NCBI GenBank assembly: GCA_905331475.1
Contig: CAJNYU010002435.1
Span: 91,431 to 155,430 of the forward strand
From: Rotaria socialis
Taxonomy: Eukaryota; Rotifera; Eurotatoria; Philodinida; Philodinidae
Reading direction: 5' to 3'
Length of the DNA stretch: 64,000 nt
Part shown: positions 55,672 to 64,000 of the stretch, one piece after another
How positions within the stretch are numbered: the stretch's first letter is position 1
Layout: each line of letters starts with the position of its first letter
Program-made: the position numbers and the translations under genes
The notes under the pieces: generated by a model
The model's input: the letters and a program-made list of their open reading frames with translations, nothing else
Database searches by the model: none
Told to the model about the DNA's origin: nothing

Positions 55672-58449
55672 ATGGGTAGTACACCTTGTAAAGGGTCAGC
55701 TAATACTAACAAGTAAAAATTGTTAATGTTAACAAAAGTATTGCTTTCACTTGTGATTTATTTTTCTTATAGACCAATCACTATTGCTATACTCGGTTTA
55801 GACAATGCTGGTAAAATCAATAAGTTAAAAGAAAACTTGAACTATTTTGTTTTCTATATCTTTAGGGAAAACAACAACAACTCGAGTACTTGAAAAAGGT
55901 AATGAAATTCTCTAACACTATATTAGTAATATTTAGTATTTAATATTTAGCTCCAGTCGATTCCGTTGCACCGACGGTGGGCTATTCTCAAACAGAAATT
56001 ACGCATAAAAATGAAAAAATTAAATTAATTGATTTGGGTGGTGCAAACACATTTCGAGAAGCTTGGCGTCACTATTACGATGATGCATATGGATTCGTCT
56101 ATGTTCTTGATTCAAGTGAAGAAAATCGTTTAGGTGAAAATCGTGATGTATTAAAAAGACTTCTACAAGAAGAAAAAGTCAAAGGAAAACCCATTCTCAT
56201 GTATTAAATAAAGATGAATAGAAAAGCCTTCTGAACTAACTATGTCAATTTTTATTTGCTTTAGTTTGGCGAATAAACAAGATAAAGCTGAAGCACTTGA
56301 TAAGAATACAATTCTTGAAGATTTAAGAATTGAACGGCTTGTTAACGAAAATCAAACGCTATGTCGAGTGGTAAGTACAAAAAGAAAATGAAAATATTGA
56401 ATGTATGATTTCTCGTTCGATTTATGCAGGAATTATGTACAGCTAAATCATTAAGTCGTAATGGAAAAAATTCTAAAATCGATGAATCTATTCGACACGG
56501 TTTTGATTGGCTTATTAAAGTTGTTTATGAAAATTTTGATTCACTAAATAGACGTGTTGAACAAGATGTTCAAAAGCGTACTGAAACTGAACAAAAAGCG
56601 AAACTTGAACGACAGGAACGTGTCAAAAAATTACGTGAAGAGTACAGTTTCCCAAACTTTATATATATATATATATAGGACAGTTAAATAAAAGTCAGTG
56701 TTTATTTTTTCTTTGTAGACGAGACAAAGAAGAAGGTGCGCAAGACAATAATGATGAAGATGACGATACAATTAAAAATGGTTTTATTCCCATTGGACAT
56801 GCTGTCAAAAATGCTGAAGTAAGATCTACGGCTGCTCCTACTGCTGTTGATGGCGAAAAATAGAAAAGGAAACTTGCACACTATCTGCTGTCTGTGATAT
56901 ATATACATATGTTTTTTTGTCTTTATGTCAAATGATAATAAACAAAGAACAGTTTGATTTCGATTTTATTATTTGCTAATCTGTTTTTATTTCCAATATT
57001 TAGCTTAATATGCTCAATTCATTTTTGAGATACATCGATCTATTTTAAAGCATGACTTGTCACGGAAATGAATTATTCATATTTCATTAAAATGATTAAA
57101 ATAATAATATTGCTTTTGAACTTTCTTTTTTTTCATTTTAGCGTAATGCACCAGAAAAATCAACAAAAGATAAATCGAATCGATTATCAAACGATGAGAG
57201 AATAAGATCGAAAATAGTAAATGAAAATGCATCTCTTCCACCAATACCAGCGCCCCGATCTTCATCTCATTCTCGTACATTTGCTTGTGATGACAATAGT
57301 GATGGAGAAAACCGTCCAAGACGATATAGTATAGAAAATTCACCAAGAAGAAAAGAATCACCGGTAGCTCGATCTACCACATCAAACGTCGATGAAAATC
57401 AACAGATCGACTCAACAGATGAACAAACAACGATTCGATCAATAACTCGAAAAAAGAAAAAAGTAATTGGACCAGGTCGAAGTCGTTTAAATGGTGATAA
57501 CCTGCCTCCATTAGCTCCTTCGTCTGCATCATCTCGTCGCGATGACTTTCCACAAAGCAAGGGTCCACCTCTTGGCACACCACGCCCACAAGCTCTTGTA
57601 GCACAATGGGCTATAACAAGTCCAAGTCCACATTCTAAAGCTGAAAAGTTAACAACAATTACTAGCGACGGAGAACGCGATGACGAAGAAAAATATGATT
57701 CATTAGAATCATCGAAACGAACTGGATCTCCTCATCGAAAAATAACAAATAGAATTACACATGATAGAGCAAATCAATTACCAAGAACTAATAATGCCAA
57801 TGATGACACTAAAGAAAACTTAACGCATGCTGATTATCGAACATCATCGCGTGATAAACGAAATACGCATTTAGATAAAGATGGTGACGATGATAACGAT
57901 GGTGGAAGTGTATCACGAAGATCAACATCTAAATCAAATTCACGTTCAAAATTAAATGATGAAGATAATGAATTTGGTGAAATTCAAAAAAAAACTAATC
58001 TCAAAGAACAAGATCGTTACTCGAAACGTGTCGAAAAAAATGATGATGATGGTAACATTGATACTAATCAAAATTTAATGGATGACGATTATAAAAACTC
58101 ATCTCGACATACGCATTTAAATAATAATGATGATGATGATGGTGGTGGTGAAAGTTCATCACGAAGATCGTCAGCAAGACAGAAATCACGTTCAAAATTT
58201 AATGATGAAAATGAACAAGATGATTTAGTTAAAAATCGGAAAAAATCTAACCCAAAAGAACAAGATCTTTTTTCAAAACAACGAATCCATAAACATGATA
58301 ATAATAATGATAATGATGAGGACGATGATTTTAATCCGCGTTCAAATAGACGAACACCATCATTATCAGCACGTAAAACGGCCGCTGGTGATTCTTCATA
58401 TCGATCTCATTCAAGAACTGATAGAAATGTTGATGAAGATTTGCAATGA
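55672..58449 (+). CDS. ARL13B: ADP-ribosylation factor-like protein 13B (ciliary GTPase)
   Basis: Eight exons, 55672-55712, 55773-55810, 55866-55898, 55951-56200, 56265-56370, 56430-56641, 56719-56818 and 57142-58449, in phase, give 695 residues (human 428). The GTPase domain has GLDNAGKTTT (P-loop), the ARL13-type DLGG at switch II without the usual catalytic Gln, and NKQDK. A Lys/Glu-rich coiled coil follows (VQKRTETEQKAKLERQERVK), then a Pro-containing segment. The last exon encodes a long, low-complexity Asp/Asn/Ser/Arg tail absent from vertebrates, with an internal duplication of about 60 residues. ARL13B organises cilium membrane traffic and is the exchange factor for ARL3. The N-terminus MGSTPCKG could be myristoylated at Gly2 and acylated at Cys6, replacing the palmitoylated CC of vertebrates. 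A retained donor offers a shorter form ending at 56863. Confidence 0.93.
56719..56863 (+). CDS. ARL13B: Alternative terminal exon of ARL13B (short form)
   Basis: If the donor at 56818 is not used, translation continues EVRSTAAPTAVDGEK and stops at 56863. AATAAA-like sequence (ATAATAAAC, near 56936) follows about 75 bp later. This would give a 259-residue protein with GTPase and coiled coil but without the long charged tail, closer to vertebrate size before its proline-rich end. It is inference from sequence only. Confidence 0.4.
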
Positions 58450-59044
58450 ACAAATAAAGCGAAATGTTTTTGAAAAAAATGCCTTTATCTCTGTTTCTCT
58501 TTTTTTATTATTATGTATGATTCTATTGTGCTGCTTGATGCTTGATGTAAAAAACGTCAGAAAAATAATGTTTATTCATCACTATTTGATGAAAAGAACC
58601 AGCTTGTGAATATATTCAATTACTTATGAAAACATGTATCGCCTTTTGAAAGTGCACTCGATGTATTTTGTAGGACATAAAATTAGTTTCACCGAAACAT
58701 TATTTTAGAAGACTTTTAAGTGCATAAGTTTCAAGTAAAGCAAAACAGAATTATCATAATAGTTCTTGCTGTTCATTTAACAGACGTAAAGCAACATTAG
58801 AATTCTTCTTCAATGCTATAAATGATCAAAGTCATGTAGATCGATGTCTCTGACGAACAGAATGGAAAGAGAAAAATGTTTTTCCTTCTATGATCATCGT
58901 CCATTTTGCTCATCAGATAAACATTAATATCATATGATGACTGTGTATTTTTACTTTTCTGTAGCGTACATATAAATATATGCAAGATTTAGTCGATCAG
59001 TTCATTCAAATCGACTTGATATCAAACTAGGATTCTAACTAAGA
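58450..59044. other. Intergenic region between ARL13B and paralog B
   Basis: The 3' flank of ARL13B and upstream flank of the next gene. No repeat or RNA gene is recognised. Confidence 0.5.
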
Positions 59045-59911
59045 ATGTTAACTATTAGTAAAGTTATTTTTCTGATCATCATATCTGTTTGTCATGGTAT
59101 ACCAACAACTGATCGAGAATGCTCACCGGATACAATCGATTTTGATACTAAAGTAGCAAAATCGTCAATTGTTGTCTATGGAAAAGCTATGGCTAAAATT
59201 TTGGATGAAGAAAATGATTCTACATTTCATGTTTTCTTTCAAGTTTATTGTATTTTAAAAGGACCAGCAACATTACGACAAATTAATATCACAAGTGCTG
59301 GTAAATAAAAAGAAAACCTTCTTTCTATAATGAGAATCTCACAATCAAAATATTTAAAACGCTTTCTAGGTCATGTTGAAGGTAAAGAATATTGTCAAGA
59401 ATTTCCTGTTGGCCATGGTTATTCGATAGCTTTTCTTGAACCACTATCAGCAAACATAACTGATAATAAAACATTTATACCAGCTGATTTTGTGGAAATA
59501 CATACTGACGGTGCTTCAATGAATCAATTACTAGCTCGTACATGTAATCTTGTTCAAACAGTACCTATTCGATCATCAGCATCAGTCAGTGAAGTGTGTC
59601 CAGCTGTAAGTACTGATCCAGTTTGCCAAAAAACTACAACTGTCATAACTGCTGTGGCAACTAATTACACTGCGAATACAACAGATAATATTTTATCCAA
59701 AGAAACTTCAATTCGAACGAATGAAACACTATCTACTCCCAATGAAAATGAATTTTTACTTCAGCCAATTCATTTCGCGCAACACGAAATTATTATTATC
59801 CGTGGTAAATCCGACTCCACTCAGATTGATGTTGATAAAAAAAATGCTGCCAAATCAGTAACATACAGCATTCTGTTGACGATAGTAGCTATTTTCTACT
59901 GTTTTTCTTAA
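59045..59911 (+). CDS. Secreted, probably GPI-anchored protein (paralog B)
   Basis: Two exons, 59045-59300 and 59370-59911, joined in phase 1 at the same position as intron 1 of paralog A, give 265 residues. The signal peptide is about 1-18. The extracellular module keeps the paralog A pattern: FDTKVAKSSIVVYGKAM matches STKVQESPIIVFGTSL; VYCILKGPATLRQI matches VSCILKGQPTQRI; EYCQEFPVGHGYSIAFLEP matches RSCQRLNINQRYIVFLEP; LLARTCNL matches LLEKTCGL. The stalk is Thr/Ser/Asn-rich with several N-glycosylation sequons instead of a pure Thr run. The C-terminal hydrophobic tail (last 17 residues, VTYSILLTIVAIFYCFS) fits a GPI signal or a membrane anchor. Substrate or partner is unknown. Confidence 0.75.
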
Positions 59912-61499
59912 ATTTTTAAAAGATCATATTATATTAACGTGGAACATACAAAAAAAAACAACTCCGTTACTTTTCCTCTTCTTTTTTTTTATCATATTTG
60001 TTCTACATACGTTCCTGTTTTTTAAAAATATAGAACTAAATAATTTTAGACAATATCTTTTATGAATTCTTATCGAAACATCAAATTTATGTCTAGTTGA
60101 AGTTGATTAACATTGTATACTTTTCAGAATGGAAAGGCAATCTAAGAAAATTATGAAACAATTAGTTGAAAATCTTTTTGAACTATGAATAGAATTCCTA
60201 TGAACAATTGTCTTCTTTAATTTATAAATCATGGATTACGCACGAATACCTAAATGGTTGAGATAAAAGAAATAAGAAATCTATTTTTACCTAATTAGAC
60301 ATTCAAACAAGAGAATTATATTATAATTCGAACATACTTACAGATCTATCAAATAATCTATGAAATGAAAGTTCAACATACATCATTGATACTTTATTAA
60401 ATATAATATGTTAATAAAAATAGTTTTAAACAGATACTTGTTGTTAGCTCTGTTGTTGCTCTGACAGGAACGCTATTTGAACAAAAACGAAACTTGGTTT
60501 TTATTCTTTCAATGGGTGATTCTCAATAAAAATTTATGATACTTTCATAGATTTTAAAAGTAATATTCTCGGTTTAGTTGACTGTTGGACTTTCCTTTCT
60601 TTTTCTTAAAATTAAATAATAAAGATTCTTTGCTACATTTATGCAAAATTGAATAAAGTAAACTAAAAATAATTCATTCAAATTCTAATAGATATTCATA
60701 AATGATATCGATAGATTCTTTTTTGAAAATATGCTAACCACCGTTTCTTTTCTTTTCTTTTTCTTTTTGTGCTTCCATTATTTATTAATATTAATTCTTA
60801 AAATAGTATTACAAATTTATCTTGACATAAATCATCAATCGTGACGTTTATTTGAATAAATATGTAAGCAAAATTCATTTCCGTTATAAATGAATCTTAA
60901 TAAATCATGTCTAACTCCATATCATTATCGATTATAAAGTACAAATGCAATTCACATTTTTCTTTCTTTTTATTTTTGTCTGTTTTATAAGATAGTCGAA
61001 GTTGAATGAAATTCAGGCAAAACTAAAAAGAGATTTCAAAACTAAAAAGATCAGAGTACACAACTGATTTCATTATGCATATCAAGTTATGTTTCATTTT
61101 CATCTAGCATAACTTGAATGTAAAAATGCCAACTAGCTCAACTGAACGCTAGTTCATCTTAACAAACTGCAAGGAAAATCTACGAAAGAATCTTTCAGTT
61201 CACATGATTTGCATCGAAATTTTAATCGACTTGAGATTCAAGTGTATGCATTTTCCTTTTTGCTGTTAGTTTCCGATTTTCGAAGTCGAGACAATCGATC
61301 AAGCTGAAATCTCTACAATGGATAAGAGTATACCAATAAATAATTAGATATTGCGTTTGAAGAAAATAATTTTCCAGTAGAGTTCAATTGCACCCAGTAG
61401 GTTATAGAACAAAACCCAAGATCTTCACTTGCAGATTTTTGGTAAATTCGAGTGAGAAAAGTCAATAACGAAAAACACTGACGAGTGCTTTCAAAGGAC
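59912..61499. other. Gene-poor region
   Basis: AT-rich with poly-T tracts. A minus-strand frame at 61313-61543 overlaps the fold-back end and is unconvincing. No gene is supported. Confidence 0.45.
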
Positions 61500-62723
61500 A
61501 GGGGCGTATAAGATACCTTATTGGGCCATTTAGATTTTTGCACCTCAACCTAGTCACATTACATATGAAATGAAAGCTCTCGTTGAGACGAGCATTTCGG
61601 TACTAAATCTGTCACGAACAAAAACGAATTTAAAAAAAAAGTGATGAGCACTAACAAAAGTTGACTATTTGGCTGTTGCTCTTGAAAAGAGTCTCCCATT
61701 TTCGACACAAATATATCACACTAGAACTATTCTCACATTGACCAGTTTTTTTTGAGTGGTGATTTGTCGTTTTTTCCTACTCTCTATTGGATTCTGGCCT
61801 GAAAGACTATAGTTGCTGTAAAAAATTATGTTATATTCGGAATCAGTACCGAAAACTAAGTGGATTTAACTGCATTTTCAATCTTTTTCAGTAATTAAAT
61901 TTTAGTCGAAAAAATTCCCTGCAGTACCCCTCAAGATTGGGTGAAAATATTAACTTTACTAAAACACGATTACGACAATGGCAATGAAGTTCTAAACATA
62001 TAAATTGTTATTAGAACTCGAAATAGCAGAACGTTAAACGAAAACAAAGTGGTTCTGGTGAAGTTAATATTTTCACCTAGCCTTGAGGGGTAGTGCAGGG
62101 AATTTTTTCGACTAAAATGTAATTACTGAAAAAGATTGAAAATGCAGTCAAATCCACTCAGTTTTCGGTACTGATTCCGAATATAGCATAATTTTTTATA
62201 GCAACTATAGTCTTGCAGGCCAGAATCCAATAGAGAGTATGCCGAAGCTATCTTTAAGAGCCCAATGTTTTTTGACTTTCGTAATCATCCTATTTTGTGG
62301 CACGTAAAAATGTCTATCGAATGGTATAGATTAAAAAAATGGTCCATCTGAATTTTTGCCAAAAATTTTCGTCGCAATATGGAAAAAACTCAAAAAAAAG
62401 ATGGTATCCTATGAAGCGACCAATGCTGTTTTATTTTTCTAATCGTGCTGTTTTGTACAGCTTTAAAAAGTCTATCGACTGGTCACTGTGAGAATAGTTC
62501 TAGTGTGATATATTTGTGTCGAAAATGGGAGACTCTTTTCAAGAGCAACAGCCAAATAGTCAACTTTTGTTAGTGTTCATCACTTTTTTTTAAATTCATT
62601 TTTGTTCGTGACAGATTTAGTACCGAAATGCTTGTTTCAACGAGAGCTTTCATTTCATATGTAATGTGACTAGGTTGAGGTGCAAAAATCTAAATGGACC
62701 GATAGGGTATCTTATACGCCCCT
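61500..62723. mobile_element. 1.2-kb fold-back element
   Basis: Both ends read AGGGGCGTATAAGATACC going inward. The left arm (61500-61957) pairs with the right arm (62061-62723) over almost its full length, with landmarks GGTTGAGGTGCAAAAATCTA, ACTCTTTTCAAGAGCAACAG, GGAATCAGTACCGAAAACT and ACCCCTCAAG. The right arm carries about 200 bp (about 62245-62470) missing from the left. The loop is about 100 bp. There is no transposase frame. I see no unambiguous target duplication. Confidence 0.78.
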
Positions 62724-63305
62724 CTACTTTTATTATTAAAACGTTTTATTGGAACTTGGTGGAAAATAACGAAAGAAAGACAAAGAAAACTTCCATATAT
62801 GGATATTTTCGTTTCTTTTTTTTCCGCTCTTTTCCACTAACACCTTTTATTGTAATGGATAAAACTTGATGGAAGTTGAAATGGATTCAACTGTGACTCC
62901 AAGAAATATGTGAGTGGCCTAGCTAAAATGAAATTATTAGCCATTTAAAAGATTTTTCCAATGAAACATATCATGGTGATGATTGCTATGTGAACATACA
63001 ATGCTGTGTTAGATTTTATTGAATTACGTTACCATCATAAAAAAGAAAGGAAAGATTTGTTTTGCTTATACACTCTCGGGAAAAAAAGAAAATACATGCC
63101 ATTGCTCAAAATTTCAGATTCGAATAATTTCAAATAGTGACTCAATTTTCTTTAAAATACTCTTTAAAATAATTTGTTCATGTCTACCCAAAAGAAGTCA
63201 TGAGTAACAAGCCACAAAATATAAATAAATGGCGCTGAATGATCACTCTCAATAAAAAGAAAATCACAAGTATTTCTCATCTTAAATTAATGCAAATAAA
63301 TAAAA
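62724..63305. other. Short spacer between two mobile elements
   Basis: AT-rich. Small open frames at 62666-62869 and 63019-63207 have no recognisable content. Confidence 0.45.
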
Positions 63306-63706
63306 CAAGGGGGAACAAACTGATTTCTAGGCATAGAAATCATTGGACATCATTAGAAATCATCGGAAATCACTACACTAGAAATCATCATATATTAAAG
63401 ATGCGAATAACGACTCAGTTGTTAGCAATTACAAGAAACAAATGTAAATAAATGTAAATCACAGAAATTCTCGAACTATTATAGTGAAAGAAAATATTGA
63501 TTTCTATTGGTTACTGATGATTTTTACTAATTTCCTTTTTTTTTCAGAATGTGCAATGTTTTCAGTGACCACTGTTGATTTCTATTGATTTCTCGTCATT
63601 TTGCAACATTTCTAAACGTTTCCAATGATCACATACAAACTGATTTCCAGTAATAGAAATCACTGAAAATCATAAGAAACCAAAGAAATCAGTTTGTTCC
63701 CACTTG
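63306..63706. mobile_element. 401-bp MITE with GGGAACAAACTGATTTC termini
   Basis: The left end is CAAGGGGGAACAAACTGATT. The right end, on the other strand, is CAAGTGGGAACAAACTGATT. The interior is filled with GAAATCATTRG / CAATGATTTC-type short repeats. A related left end, GGGGAAACAAACTGATTTC, opens a similar GAAATC-rich block at about 7053-7370 inside the composite element. No target duplication was identified and there is no coding capacity. Confidence 0.7.
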
Positions 63707-63740
63707 AAGTAAAAGGAAAATTATTGCATAGATTTAAGTT

Positions 63741-63795
63741 TAACTAGATGGTATTCGAGTTTCACTCGACTACGAAATGCGGTGCGAAGCAGGCG
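63741..63795 (+). repeat. Dispersed repeat copy (GAAATGCGGTGCGAAGCA family)
   Basis: TAACTAGATGGTATTCGAG and CGACTACGAAATGCGGTGCG match the complement of 9331-9395 with few differences. It starts 35 bp after the MITE and may be the edge of an element running off the window. Confidence 0.6.
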
Positions 63796-64000
63796 AGCCG
63801 AATTTTCGAAAGTAGCGAGAATAAGATTTAAAAATAAATGATTCACTTTAAGATTCATTACAAACGTTTATTTTTTTTTATTTCCGTATACGAATTTTGA
63901 ATAAAAATTTCGCATTCACTATTCTTAAATCGACCATTTTGAAATTCATCACTAGGAAATCTCTCTGAAAATGTAACAACCAGTTGTCTAACAATTTTTT
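63796..64000. other. Window end, no gene seen
   Basis: AT-rich sequence following the dispersed repeat. It may be the interior of an unclassified element. No frame is supported. Confidence 0.4.

Noticed and set aside
57077..57604. Two minus-strand frames of 94 and 76 codons
   Set aside because: They lie antisense to the last ARL13B exon, whose plus-strand frame is continuous and in phase with seven upstream exons.
52393..59911. Paralogs A and B plus ARL13B read as an operon
   Set aside because: Intergenic gaps of about 2.3 kb and 0.6 kb, a MITE between A and ARL13B, and separate start contexts do not support polycistronic transcription.
61313..61543. 76-codon minus-strand frame
   Set aside because: It crosses the left boundary of the fold-back element and has no motif.
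1..64000. tRNA, rRNA or other structured RNA genes
   Set aside because: I looked for tRNA-like A/B boxes with a closing acceptor stem and for rRNA-like GC-rich conserved blocks and saw none. A covariance-model scan would be needed to exclude small RNAs.

Overview
The window looks like nuclear DNA of a small invertebrate, most probably a bdelloid rotifer. This is an inference. The DNA is strongly AT-rich, genes are compact, most introns are about 45-110 bp with GT-AG ends, codons mostly end in A or T, and the ortholog set is metazoan. A WWE/ADP-ribosyltransferase gene, a divergent family-A GPCR, GTGTGG-type telomere-like repeats and many small decayed DNA transposons all fit that group. Rebuilding genes across splice sites gives ten convincing protein-coding genes, most far longer than any single open frame suggests.

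Layout. 1-5.5 kb: a two-exon rhodopsin-like GPCR and a small orphan ORF. 5.5-9.7 kb: a composite hAT-like element with 8-bp target duplications, itself built of nested palindromes, minisatellites and subterminal G-rich repeats. 9.7-13.9 kb: gene-poor, with a long-terminal-inverted-repeat element that encloses a broken FLYWCH zinc-finger reading frame, plus exon-like debris. 13.9-22.2 kb: a dense plus-strand housekeeping block: COPE (9 exons), OSGEP/Kae1 (no intron in the coding region), PEX10 (no intron in the coding region) and PRMT7 (2 exons). 22.2-31.9 kb: a long upstream region with simple repeats, then a 15-exon, roughly 1310-residue, 14-finger C2H2 protein carrying an intronic palindromic MITE. 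33.5-38.9 kb: minus-strand UBR7 (10 exons) and CCT8 (3 exons). 38.9-52.4 kb: gene-poor, holding a membrane-anchored WWE/ADP-ribosyltransferase gene, a 165-bp hAT MITE, and an approximately 2.8-kb array of about 30 degenerate 92-93-bp units. 52.4-59.9 kb: ARL13B (8 exons) flanked by two paralogous, probably GPI-anchored secreted proteins. 60-64 kb: a 1.2-kb fold-back element and another palindromic MITE.

The housekeeping genes serve unrelated core functions (COPI coat, tRNA t6A modification, peroxisome import, arginine methylation, chaperonin, chromatin ubiquitylation, cilium). No operon-like functional cluster is evident beyond the two paralogs bracketing ARL13B. The most novel material is that secreted paralog pair, the 93-bp array, the FLYWCH-bearing long-TIR element, and several 8-bp-TSD hAT-like MITEs. 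Splice coordinates were worked out by hand from phase consistency and GT-AG signals. No database search was possible.
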